A DNA stretch of 64,000 nucleotides from Labia minor (taxonomy: Eukaryota; Arthropoda; Insecta; Dermaptera; Spongiphoridae): NCBI GenBank assembly GCA_963082975.1, contig OY720345.1, positions 8,582,491-8,646,490 on the forward strand, in the 5' to 3' direction. A program made the translations under genes and the position numbers. The first letter of the stretch is position 1, and each line of letters begins with the position of its first letter. Below, piece by piece: positions 45,238 to 56,999 of this stretch. The notes under the pieces are model-generated. The model was not told where the DNA came from. It worked only from the letters and a program-made list of their open reading frames with translations, and searched no databases.

Positions 45238-46100
45238 TTATTAAATGTATTAAATAATATTTTATTGAAAAAATAATAAAAATTATAAAACTATCTAAAA
45301 CTTAATTAATAAAAGAACAATGAATAAATAAATCACGAAAATAGATAAAAAAAAATGCACGCGGCGAGTTTCGATCCTTCGAACTCGGGGAGTAAAAACA
45401 ATTGTTCTTACCACTGGTCTATGATATTTTAATAATTAAAAAGATATTTTTATCATCTTTCAAAGACATTTATTTGTTTTTGTTGTTTTTTTTTTGAGAG
45501 AGATTAATAAATATATATATATTTTATTAAAAATAAATATTTTTAATTTTATTTCGAAATTAAATAATGAATTTTAAAATATTTTAAATATAAATAAATG
45601 TTAATACAATATCATTTAAAAAAAAAAGCGGGAGTCAACCAACTGTATTTTATTTTGTTGTTTTTTTTTTGAGAGAGATTAATAAATATATATATATATA
45701 TATATTTTATTAAAAATAAATATTTTTAATTTTATTTCGAAATTAAATAATAAATTTTAAAATATTTTAAATTTTAACAAAAATATTAATACAATATCTT
45801 TTAAAAAAATGCGGGAGTAAAATTTCAAAATGGATGCCATTGACGTCACACCCATATATAATTTTCAATTAAGAAATTAATAATGAAGCTGTAAGTTTCA
45901 AGAGATGTGATCAATAAAACTCAATTTTTCTTTATAAATACTATATCTAGAGTGAATTTGAAAAAAATCGTTAGAGCGGTTTTTGAGAACCAATGGTTAT
46001 AGATAAATAAATAGATATATAGATATATACAATTTTAGCTAGCATAATAAGATAAGATAGATATATACAATTTTAGCTAGCATAATAAGATAAGATAAAT
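45238..46100. repeat. Long tandem repeat, unit 1
   Basis: Nearly identical to 46167-46992 at an offset of 928 bp; only a handful of substitutions and run-length changes are visible, so the duplication is recent. Inside, a block of about 175 bp starting TGAGAGAGATTAATAAATA is itself present twice (45495 and 45671), each ending GCGGGAGT. The right end reads AAATCGTTAGAGCGGTTTTTGAG and GATA-type arrays, resembling an RTE-type 3' end. Confidence 0.85.
45356..45427 (-). other. Degenerate tRNA-like promoter segment
   Basis: The minus strand has AGACCAGTGGTAAGAACA (A-box-like) and, about 25 bp on, CGAGTTCGAAGGATCGAAACTC (B-box-like arm). It is repeated at 46287-46357. It does not fold into a full cloverleaf by eye, so a tRNA gene is not called; a SINE-type internal pol III promoter is more likely. 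Confidence 0.4.
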
Positions 46101-46166
46101 GAAAGAATAGTCATAGTTTCATTGAATTTTGAGGGAATGTTTATTTTATAATTTCACAGTTGTACT

Positions 46167-46992
46167 TATTAAATGTATTAAATAATATTTTATTGAAAAA
46201 ATAATAAAAATTATAAAACTATCTAAAACTTAATTAATAAAAGAACAATGAATAAATAAATCACGAAAATAGATAAAAAAAAAAAATGCACGCGGCGAGT
46301 TTCGATCCTTCGAACTCGGGGAGTAAAAACAATTGTTCTTACCACTGGTCTATGATATTTTAATAATTAAAAAGATATTTTTATCATCTTTCAAAGACAT
46401 TTATTTGTTTTTGTTGTTTTTTTTTTGAGAGAGATTAATAAATATATATATATTTTATTAAAAATAAATATTTTTAATTTTATTTCGAAATTAAATAATG
46501 AATTTTAAAATATTTTAAATTTAAATAAATGTTAATACAATATCATTTAAAAAAAAAGCGGGAGTCAACCAACTGTATTTTATTTTGTTGTTTTTTTTTT
46601 GAGAGAGATTAATAAATATATATATATATATATTTTATTAAAAATAAATATTTTTAATTTTATTTCGAAATTAAATAATAAATTTTAAAATATTTTAAAT
46701 TTTAAAAAAAATATTAATACAATATCTTTTAAAAAAATGCGGGAGTAAAATTTCAAAATGGATGCCATTGACGTCACACCCATATATAATTTTCAATTAA
46801 GAAATTAATAATGAAGCTGTAAGTTTCAAGAGATGTGATCAATAAAACTCAATTTTTCTTTATAAATACTATATCTAGTGTGAATTTGAAAAAAATCGTT
46901 AGAGCGGTTTTTGAGAACCAATGGTTATAGATAGATAAATAGATATATAGATATATACAATTTTAGCTAGCATAATAAGATAAGATAAGATA
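46167..46992. repeat. Long tandem repeat, unit 2
   Basis: Second unit, carrying the same internal duplicated block (near 46430 and 46605), the same tRNA-like segment (46287-46357) and the same end (TTTTAGCTAGCATAATAAGA with AGATA repeats). In unit 1 that last 45-bp segment is doubled (46024 and 46060). Confidence 0.85.
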
Positions 46993-48929
46993 ATAAAGAA
47001 AAAAAAATGTAATCTTTTGATCTGAAAAGTTGAGTCAATTAAGGATCAAGTAAACCGTGTCTGTGTATGCATTCTACCTAAGAAATATGAAACTAGTAAG
47101 TAATTTGTAGAGAGATGAAATTTCCAAGAACAAATTATTACAATTCCTCATTTATTTACATGAAATAAAAAAAACATCTAATAAGGAAAATTTAAAAGCA
47201 GACCCTCTTCAGAAGTTTATAAGATAAATTAAAGTTCTTCTAATGGTTTATTATATCGAAATGTTGATAAAGCATATAAATTAAATTTTAAAAAATTTTT
47301 TACAATGTTTAAATTGTTAAATTATCCTTATTAAATGTTATTGTTTTCTTCAAGTTAAAAAATATTATTAAATTAATATATTCATACATTAATTAATCAA
47401 AATATATATCTATTTTAACATTATTTGAATAAAAATAATTACTTAAATCCTTAAAATTGAAACAGAATTTATTAATATAAATTAAAAATAAAAATTCTTT
47501 TAATTTATAAATCAATTATATTTAATCAAAAATAAATATTTAATTAAATATTTATTTAGAATATTTTTTTATTATTTTTTTGTTTATATATATATATATA
47601 TAAGTATATATTGAAAATAATTTTAATAAAATTTAAATAATCAGTATCTTTGTTTAATATTATTAAATAAATGAAAATCTGTTTGACAATGTTAAACAGA
47701 CCATTTGTTATATTTCATTTTGTGTTTAACGGAACAGAAGCGATCATCGATAAAAACAACATTCTCTATTTAAATGGAAGCTTAAAGAATGATAGAATTT
47801 TATAATATTTTTTTCTTATATATTTGTACAATATTTGTCTCTTGATTGAAATAAATATTGATATAAAAAAGTTTTTTTTTTTTTTTTTAAAAAAAATACA
47901 AATTGTAAACAAAAATACAGTTTATTCTTTTATAATGGACTAACTAATATAAATCGACATTTTAATCAATTAATGATTTAAAAACACATTCAGATCATGA
48001 AATTTAATTTTCCTCGAAACGTTTCACACTTTTTGTACAAGATAAGCAAAAAATACGAACCTCTTAATCTAAACTTTTTGATTAAATTATTCAATGAATT
48101 GTATCGTCCCTTTAATAGAATTCAAATTAGTCAACTATTTCAAAATCATTAAGTAAAATCTAACAAGTGTTAAGGAATAAAAACAAAAACAAAAAACTTC
48201 GCCAACAAATTCATTCAAAGGTTGGTTAATTTGTACACACCGATTCACACACACACACACACAACTTTACTCCACCTTCTCTCCATCTTTCTTCGTATTT
48301 AAACTTTTACTTAATCAATAATCCTTTAAATATATTATTAAATAATTTAAATTGATGTATTTTAAACTTGTCACTAGATTTAGTGAAAATATAGTTAAAT
48401 AAATGATTTATTACTTAAGTTATCTCTTATTATATATCCTCTATTATATATGTGAAAAGTAATTAATAATATAGTCTTTCAATCTATTTTCGTTTTCATT
48501 GATTTCATCAAAAAGTTATTTAGATACTTTTGAGTTATCATGTATATATTCTCAATTATAAAGTTGTAGTTATATATGGTATAATTCCAATAATAATAAT
48601 AATAATACTAATATCTTTTTAATACACATTTATGTTCAGTATAATTATGTATATCCAATATTCAAATAATAAATTTTATTATTATTATTTTTTTTAATCC
48701 GATTATATTAATAAAAATTATTTATTTATAAATATAATATAATAATTATTATTCAATAATAACATTTACTCTTAACATAAATGCATAAAATCAATTTTGG
48801 AATATAAATATATTTTTTTTTTGTTTTATTCAATATGTAAATTTTCTTATAACTTCATCTTTTCTATTTCTCTTGTTATATTAAATAAATTTATCATATT
48901 AAAATTGCACTAAAAAGAATAAAACAATA
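46993..48929. other. AT-rich, no gene seen
   Basis: A/T low complexity; (CA)n at 48247-48262; slightly balanced stretch at 47010-47120. Nothing recognised. Confidence 0.5.
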
Positions 48930-49537
48930 TAAATATAAAAATTTTTTATAAAATAACGTTTTTCCAATGGACTAAAAAGAATAAAATAATTTTTCTATAA
49001 GCCTGACAAAGTTTACTGTTGAATTGCTTCATATTTAACTAAAAACGTTGGGCGCATTTAGTTCTATGCAATTAACTTCCTTTATAGAGCTATAATTCAT
49101 ATTTCTATATATATACTAAGATACATACCGCACTAAAACACTTCATTAACAAATAACACTATTTAATATAATATAATATAATCAACCATTTTGGATTTGA
49201 TTGATAATATGTAAATTTAATAAAAATTCTTTTAAATTTCGACACATACTTTGATATAAGTATATTACAGTGAAAAATAATAAAAGATTAATTTCTTAGC
49301 ACTTAAACTATCAATTTTATTGCATGATAAAAAAATTTGTCAGTTTATATGTTTAATAAAATTTTTATTATTACAAGAATTTGACTTGATTGTTCATATA
49401 AATAAATTAAACTAAATGCGCCCAACGTGTTTCGTTGAATATGAAGCAATTCATCCATAAACTTTGTCACGCTTATAGAAAAATTATTTTTTAGTCCATT
49501 GGAAAAACGTTATTTTATAAAAAATTTTTTATATTTA
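48930..49537. mobile_element. Element with ~120-bp terminal inverted repeats
   Basis: The arms 48930-49067 and 49415-49537 are inverted copies: AAATAACGTTTTTCCAATGG, ACTAAAAA, ATTTTTCTATAAGC, TGACAAAGTTTA, GAATTGCTTCATAT and AACGTTGGGCGCATTTAG. The central ~350 bp is AT-rich without an ORF. This is a foldback or Mutator-like MITE shape. No target duplication could be fixed because both flanks are A/T-rich. Confidence 0.75.
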
Positions 49538-50452
49538 GTTATTTCTTTGGTTGTATCATTGATCAAATGCTGCTCTTCTAAGTTTCATAAATGAAATTCA
49601 AATAGAAATTCATATTTCAACTTAGAATTCTAAATCTGCGTGAAGGAACCAAACGTAAATAAAACCTCTTAAGGGTGGAAGAGGGAAGAGAAATTCCTTA
49701 ACAAATAGAAGACGGTTACTATTTACTAATATAATACGGTAGAGAGTTGGAATAACTTTTCAATATCGTTTATTTAATCGACTTTAACTGGTTTATTAGT
49801 ATTCGAAACAATATTATTATTATTTGAGTTATTCATTGAGTTTGTATAATAAAATTGTAGGTTTCAATTATTTCATTACTATAAATACTTGTACCAATGA
49901 ATGTAGTATGTCTCCTCTCTTTTTATCTTCACCACCACCACTTTTTTTCATATGTAGTGTGATCTCATCCCCTAAACTAAACAACTACACAACTACTCAT
50001 ATAAAAAATAAAAAATAAAATTGAATTAAATAAATAAAAAATAAATAAAAATATGTTGTACGTGATTTTCAAAGATTTGTTAAACTTTAAAACTGTATAT
50101 GGGAGAGAAAAATACGTGAATTGTTGAAATCCATTATTTGCTCGCTCTTTTGGAAAAAAAAAAATAAAACAAAAAAAAAAAATTTAAAAAAAAAAAAATT
50201 CAATTTAAAAAAATAAAGGATAATAAAGTATATAATAAAAAACTATTATTTTTTTATTTTATACTTCATTCATTTATACTCCGATATATTCATATATACC
50301 TATATAGAATATATAATATATATAAGTATATTGATAGATATAATTGTTTCATGAAAATATTAAAAAATTGTTATACAATATTTCTTCAACTTGATATATA
50401 TTTGTAACATTAAACAGATTTTTATTAAGTTTCTTTTTTGATGAAATATTAA
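49538..50452. other. AT-rich, no gene seen
   Basis: A/T low complexity with a balanced stretch at 49620-49720. Confidence 0.5.
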
Positions 50453-50750
50453 AAAACCGACCGACGGTTTGAAATAAATTAATTTCCAGCTTCAGAAACA
50501 ATTTCAAATAATTCTAATTTATCTATTAATGCAATAAAAACATATATGGATATAACATAAATATTTTTAATTTTATTTTATTTATAATATATAAGGAGGA
50601 GCTGGCTCTGACGCCATGAAGGGCTGCGTAACGTCATATAATTTTAAATTAAAAAATAAACTAATGAAGATGATTTTTCCCGAGGATAAAACCAATACAA
50701 TCGTGGTATGTAAAAAATCTCCTTATGTGAAATTTGGTGTGAAAATAACA
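50453..50750 (-). mobile_element. Family A element, fragment
   Basis: Minus-strand copy from ACCGACCGACGG (hairpin missing) to the CTCC..GTGAAATTTGGTGTG block at about 50745. The 5' half with the microsatellite is absent. It retains the TGACGC/AACGTCAT pair near 50610-50637. Confidence 0.8.
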
Positions 50751-52519
50751 AATATTTTAAAATTCATAATGCAAATATATATCAATAATTTTGAAATTAA
50801 ATCGAGTGTTTTCAATTTTAATTGTATTTTAAAATATTAAAAAGAATACTGGTTAAATCTTTATATATTTTAGTTCTTTTGTTTTCTTTTGTTTAGTTTT
50901 GATCAATATTGAAAAAATGGTTACACACACACACACATTTGTATAACATATGTAGTATTACAATCGATCTATTTGTAATATCATTTTTTTTTTTTTTAGT
51001 ATTTTTATCTAAAATTACGAGTGGTACACTTTTATTATTTATAAAGTAAATTTTAAGCAATTGATTGCTTCGTATTACGGCCCTACCTACAAATAAATTT
51101 TTATATTATGAAGCAATAAATAAGTAAGTTATGTTTAAATTCCTATTTGCTTTTGCTGCCAAGCGAATTATTCTTAATTTATGAACTTTTCAATATCTTG
51201 TCCATATATTTTTATCTACAAATGCTGCTAACTGACTGAGAACTTGCTAGTTTGAAAAAAAAAACAATTTTTCCTCTGATCTTTGAAAAAGTTTATTTAA
51301 TTTGTTCAGATGAGTAAATAAATCTGTTAGAAAAGCTAACATAATATTTAATGCTTGAAACGAAGCTGAAAACGCATGAATTTAAATTGGAATTTTTTTA
51401 TTATTTTTTTTTTTTTTTTTCAAAAAATATATTAAAATTTATTTGGAGATAATTATTTAAAAAATTTTCTGCAACACACTTGAAACTTATTTGATACTGG
51501 AGTCTTACAACATCTATATTATATTATATTTTGAAAAATACTAATGTAGAAAAATTATTTTGTTGAAATTACCTATTACAAAAATAATGAATGTAATGAA
51601 TTGATTGTCTGAAATTAATATTCAATATCATCAAATTAAGAGGTTATAATTTGGAATTTAATTGAATCATTTGTATTAATTTAATTAAAAATTTAAGATG
51701 AATGAATGAATGAATGATAAATGCAATATATAGATAAATGCTATTTAATTTGATATGAATTCGTTATTTTATACTTGAACACACAAAATGCAAATTAATA
51801 TGAATGAAATACTACTATAAATCAAAAATAATACGTCTTAATTGTTTAAGTAAAAAGTCTATGAAGAAATTAAATACTTCATAAACATTTAAGAAATTAA
51901 TATCTTCTTTTTAGATCAATATATATAAAATATATATAAAAAGGATAGATTAAATTTTGGGATATATAAATATTTTATATTTTATGTTTAATTAATAAAA
52001 TGTAAATCATCAATTTTCAAAATAAGCAAGAGAGACAAATTTTTCCTTTTTTTTTTTATTTTATCAATGAAATGAATTCATTTCTAAGCACATTCAATTG
52101 TTATTTGATGGTTTGCATAGAATTCTATCTCACAGGAAATGAAAACGAGTCGACATCTAAAATGAATTACCACCACCATCTCTCCCACTTAGTCCCCTTC
52201 TCATACCAACCATCACCACCACCTCTCCGCCACATTTTACCCGCTGTTATAAAGAAATACTTTGTGAAAACCGTGAATCGATAACTAAATAAAAAAAAAG
52301 AAAGAAAAAAAAACTATATGGAAAGATTTCTTTTGATTTTTTTTTTTTATTTGTAACTTTGAATTAATTAAAAAAGTTTATAAAATTCGCTTGATTAAGA
52401 AAAATTAAAATAAAATAAAAAAAAAAAAGAACAAATGAAATAGAAATTGCGTTTTGGGATAAATTCATTTGTAATGAGATATAATAAGATTGCTAATGAG
52501 GAATGAGGTTAAAAATATC
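50751..52519. other. AT-rich, no gene seen
   Basis: A/T low complexity. A CCA/CTCC-rich patch at 52165-52250 gives a short frame with HHHLSH and PSPPPL that I cannot assign. Confidence 0.45.
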
Positions 52520-52527
52520 TTCTAGGT

Positions 52528-53007
52528 CAGCTATTCTCAAAGGGGTCTATGTGGACCCCCTGGGGGTCTATAGGACTTCATGGGGGGTCTATAATCACCA
52601 AGGGGTCTATTGGGGGTCTATGGATGTCTCTTTAGTAAAAAATAAATTGAAAGGGGAGATTTAAGACTAAAACTTAGTAATTTTAGGCCAAACATAAAAG
52701 AAATCAAGTCAACGTCAAGTCCATCCATCACACTAATATTATAATTTTGTAAAATATTAATGTTTTTTTTTATTATGTGTAAAATTTAATCATTAAAAAT
52801 ATAGATATAATTATTGATATTTCAGTTTCTTTCTTCTGTACAATTTCCCCTCATTTTCCTATTACTATGACTTTTAAAATGAGTAGTCTGTGGTAGCTTT
52901 TGTACACACACAATTAGATGTATATATATATTCCTTAGGTAGGGGGTCTATGAAATAAATAAAATTCCTACAGGGGGTCTTTGGAAGAAAAAGTTTGAGA
53001 ACCCCTG
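52528..53007. mobile_element. hAT MITE with perfect target duplication
   Basis: Ends CAGCTATTCTCAAAGGGG and, inverted, CAGGGGTTCTCAAACTTTTT. The 8-bp duplication TTCTAGGT is at 52520-52527 and 53008-53015. Many GGGGGTCTATGG repeats lie near both ends. No ORF. Confidence 0.92.
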
Positions 53008-53072
53008 TTCTAGGTTATACATATGTTAGGTAAAAAAAAAAAAAAAAATTTAATTGGTATTGCGAATCAGTT

Positions 53073-53363
53073 AAAGACGCCATTGGGTGTGCGGGTAGCG
53101 AGCCTGCCTCACATTCACATGGTCCCAGGTTCAAGTCCCGGGCCTGGCAAGGGAATTTCCCTAGCTGGGGTCTATGGGATGGAGTCAACCCAGCCTCCGG
53201 GAACAACGTTGGGGAAAAGCTACTTGATAGCGCCTTCGATCAAGAAAATCAAGGTAAAGGTTGAGAGGACCCGTGCTACTGATCATAGGACACCTCATTG
53301 ATAGAACCAACTTAATAGACGTTGTCCTTGCGTAGGACGTACAAAAGTCAGAGGTTTTTTTTT
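53073..53363 (+). mobile_element. tRNA-derived SINE, copy 3, most complete
   Basis: Best copy. The tRNA-like head has canonical B box GGTTCAAGTCC (53129-53139); the body has GGGAATTTCCC (53151-53161) and CTACTTGATAGCGCC; the tail ends GACGTACAAAAGTCAGAGG plus a T run. Likely target duplication TGCGAATCAGTT (53061-53072) and TGTGAATCATTT (53364-53375), 10 of 12 matching. The 3' end is a T-rich run, not poly-A. Confidence 0.88.
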
Positions 53364-53375
53364 TGTGAATCATTT

Positions 53376-56230
53376 GTTTATTATTTGGTGTAATATAAAA
53401 TTTTTAATAATAATATTTATATTTGTTAACTTTTGTAGGTATATAAGTAGAGTATATTATTTATTTATTTTTTTCAAAATAAAATACTAAGCCACTTGAA
53501 TCATTTTAATGTTGTCCCAAGGTGTACTTACTACCAGCTGGCTTACTGGCTCATCTTGGTACAGTTAAAAATAAATATGAAAAGTTTAATAAATGGATTA
53601 GAAAATTTATTTGGAATTGTTTTTTCAAGAAAAGGAAATTATTTCAAGTGATAAAGTTATTTGAGATTCACATTCCCTAAATTTTTTTTTTTATTCTTTT
53701 TTCTTTTTAATCTTTACTCTCCTGTTAGGCTTAATAAATTACTAAAAAATAGAAGAAATATAATAACTATTAATAAACACAGGTAGATTAAATAAAAATA
53801 AAAATATTTTTGTAAAATAAAAGTAAACTTGACACATGACTTGATATGTAGTGTTCACTTAAGACTTATAATAACAGAACAATTATTATGTGTTAGTTTT
53901 AAATAAGTACTTAAAATTACATTATAATCGTAGGACATTTTATTTCGAAGTATTAACATTAAAGAAAAAAAAATTTTAAATTTATTAAAATTTTCTATGA
54001 AATTTACTAGGCATGTTCTAAAAATAAAAATTTTAATAAATTGTCGAATTTTGCAGATAGGTCAATCAGATTACTTTTCATTTTCTTTTCACATGAACTC
54101 ATTGATCATTAAAAATTATTTTTAATAAAATGATTTTATAAATTTATAGTATAATTTAGAGATATGATTTTAAAAAATAAAATAATAAGTTATAAATTAT
54201 TACCTCTTTTTTTATTAAACTACATTATCATCTTGATTTTATTTATCATATATATTCAATTTATATTATAAATTTGAATTTTATTAAATCTACTATATAA
54301 TGTATAATAAAATATAAAAATAAATCTTTTATTCACTAAAACCTAAATAAATAAACATTGAAAAACATTATCAAAATGTTATTATTTCCATAAAGGATTA
54401 ATAGATTTTCTACTTAAGCCTGGATTGTTTTAAAATACCATAAAAAAGTTCCTATCAATGTTGAAATATTTAAAATATTATTGTTTACATTAAAGAAAGA
54501 AAGAGAAAAAAATAGTATTGTATATACATATACATATACATATATACTAGTGTAGCTAATAAGTAATTTTATTTTATTACATTAAATTACTTATACATTA
54601 CATCCCCATATTCATATAGGTTTTATTTCTTTTTTCCCCTCTTAACTCTTTAAGTCTTCGGGTTTGATTTTTTATGTTGAGAATATTCGCTGCCTCCTCG
54701 TTGACATGTTCTTCCAATCTCCCTTTGTTAGCTGTTGCACTTTTTTTTAATGAGCACCAAATGTGAGTAAATATATCCATTATTATAAAAATAATACAGG
54801 CTTATGCATTAATATAAATAAAATGATTCATAAATATAAATAGAATTATTCATTAAAATAAATAAGATTATTCATTAATATAAATAAAATTATTAAATAA
54901 TATAAATAAAATCAAAATAAATTTAAACAAAGCTTTATTTAAGTTTTATATACAAACTAATACAATTTAAAAATAGCTATAAAACATTTTCACTATTTTT
55001 TTTTATTTAAAATTAGATTAAATCTTGTCTTGATAAAGCTTATAGCTTATAGCCACCATACAGCTAAAAAATAATAATTCTGATTTTCTAATTATAATCA
55101 CTACTCATCAATTCAAAAATTATAAAATTTTATTTTAAATTGTTATTTTAAATTGTAATGAAAAAAAAATTGATTTTTTAAAAATATTTTTAATTTAACT
55201 CTTTAAAACTTTGAATCTCATTTAAGATAAAAATGTATTTTAAAATAAATGATTTATTTATTGATGTTTTTAATTTTAACAAATAATTCTTGATTATACA
55301 ATTGTATTATATATATATATATATTATACAGACTGAAACACACATTAAAAAGGAAAATTTTACTGTGTCTGTTCATAATCCTTCCCTTCTTCAATTGTAA
55401 TACTAAAATTGTTCCTAACACAAGCTACTATATATATATAGTATTTTAAAACATAAAATGTAATTGGTTATAAAACGAATTGCCGGGTTCTTTAAGTAGA
55501 AGGAAAACTGTATGAATGGCGGTTGTAAGTAAAATGCTTTTAGAAAATATGCAACGTAGACATGCATGAATATGAATGGATCTAAACTAAAAGAGTTGAG
55601 CTTTTAGTTAGTTTAGCATTTCTGTTGATGGTCAGTTGGTCACATGGTGCTAGTTTTGTTCTAGGGACTTAGGTTAGGGTCAGACTAACTTAAACTAGTA
55701 CAACCACATATTCCAAGAGGACCTAAAAACAATGTCAACACAATTAACATACATAACTGAAATAATACATTTTACGTCACAAGTTAACTTATGAGATTAA
55801 TTATTTAATTTATCTCTCTCTCTCTCTCTAAATATATATATGTTTTATATATAACATATATAATTTAATATTTTGTTTTTTAATTTTTTAAATATTTAAA
55901 TATTTTTGTAGATGTTAGTACTTTTAAAGTGCTTGTCGAAATATGAAAATCATCTAATTTGAATATTTTAAATATTTTTTTTTTTTAATATATTCATATG
56001 TTCAAGTTTATAAATTTCTATCAATATTTTAATAATACTTTTAAGAATATATATTATATTAATTTTAGAACTTGTGAAATGTAAATATATTTTTTTAATT
56101 TCAAATTTTTTTTTTCAAATTATAAAAACTAAAAACTAAAAATATTTGTTTATTTATTTGCCAGATTATTTATTTATTATAGAGGTTTTAAATCCATAAT
56201 AGAATACTATTATATGTACACTTTTAATAT
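53376..56230. other. AT-rich, no gene proven
   Basis: Mostly A/T low complexity. At 54598-54780 a minus-strand frame reads KKSATANKGRLEEHVNEEAA and NQTRRLKELRGEKRNKTY, charged and helix-like. The plus strand there has CACCAAAT|GTGAGT, similar to the donor site in the 1.1-kb repeat. I do not recognise a protein. (AT)n lies at 55309-55325. Confidence 0.4.
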
Positions 56231-56368
56231 CTTACCGCCGGCTCCATAATTTGTCTATTTATTTTGTGGCGGCATGAGCCACCGGTGGTACATGCCGGCG
56301 GGAATGTGTTAAGTAATGAATAATCTGAACTGATATCAATAACAAACGAATTTTAAAATATATCATAG

Positions 56369-56402
<34 letters not shown>

Positions 56403-56999
56403 GGGGTAGCGGGTAGGCACTCTTCCATAATGTGGAGTAGAGGCCTGCTTCAGGTATGCGACCCTGCCCTTACGCGATGCCCTGTTACTATCCAACTCCC
56501 AATTGGAGTGATAACAGGTCTCACCCTTTAAAATCCTAACCAAACCCTATCCTAATCCACTAATCCTTCTCGGAGTAAAACATTTGTTTTACACTGATAG
56601 GAAACGGTGACCCTTCCTCTACCGGAAAGCCACCAGCAGCACTCATGGAAATGGGGAAAATACAGATTTGGAAAAAGGACCACCTCTACTTAATGCATTG
56701 CAAGAACAAGTGGAAGAGGAGAATAGTATGAGTAATAACAACATTACTACTTCGTCCCCAAACCACATTTTGAAGTTGACTTCAAATATAAACTACTATA
56801 GTCGGAGAGACCCCCTCCTAGAGTGATTTCCCCTCCATCACAGTCTTATACTCTCTCAAACTAAACTATAAAAAATGTGATATGCGCAACAGAGTTGCGC
56901 GGCGTGGTCTTGCTGGAATGGTGGGGCAAGCGCGGGAACTGGTTGGCCGAGGGTGGGGGTCGGCTCAGGCACCAACTTTGGCATCTCCGACTATAAGTA
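56231..56999 (+). other. Balanced-composition island with decayed coding-like frames
   Basis: About 770 bp far richer in G+C than its surroundings. Two overlapping plus frames join in sense: NGDPSSTGKPPAA (from 56607) and THGNGENTDLEKGPPLLNAL (from 56641), continuing QEQVEEENSMSNNN to a stop near 56823. The run of polar, Gly/Pro-rich text followed by acidic helices resembles ORF1-like leaders of insect LINEs, but I cannot name the family. Hairpins: ACTCC-CAATT-GGAGT inside 56482-56517 and GTAAAACA-TT-TGTTTTAC at 56575-56592. Confidence 0.35.

Noticed and set aside
45356-45427. A tRNA gene on the minus strand
   Set aside because: A- and B-box-like motifs are present, but acceptor, anticodon and T arms do not pair into a cloverleaf, and the segment is part of a tandem repeat. 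Kept only as a tRNA-like promoter.
49077-49414. A gene inside the long-inverted-repeat element
   Set aside because: The core is AT-rich with stops in all frames.
53520-53690. Host or LINE peptide PKVYLLPAGLLAHLGTV
   Set aside because: Short, single frame in AT-rich DNA, with no splice sites and no clear family match.
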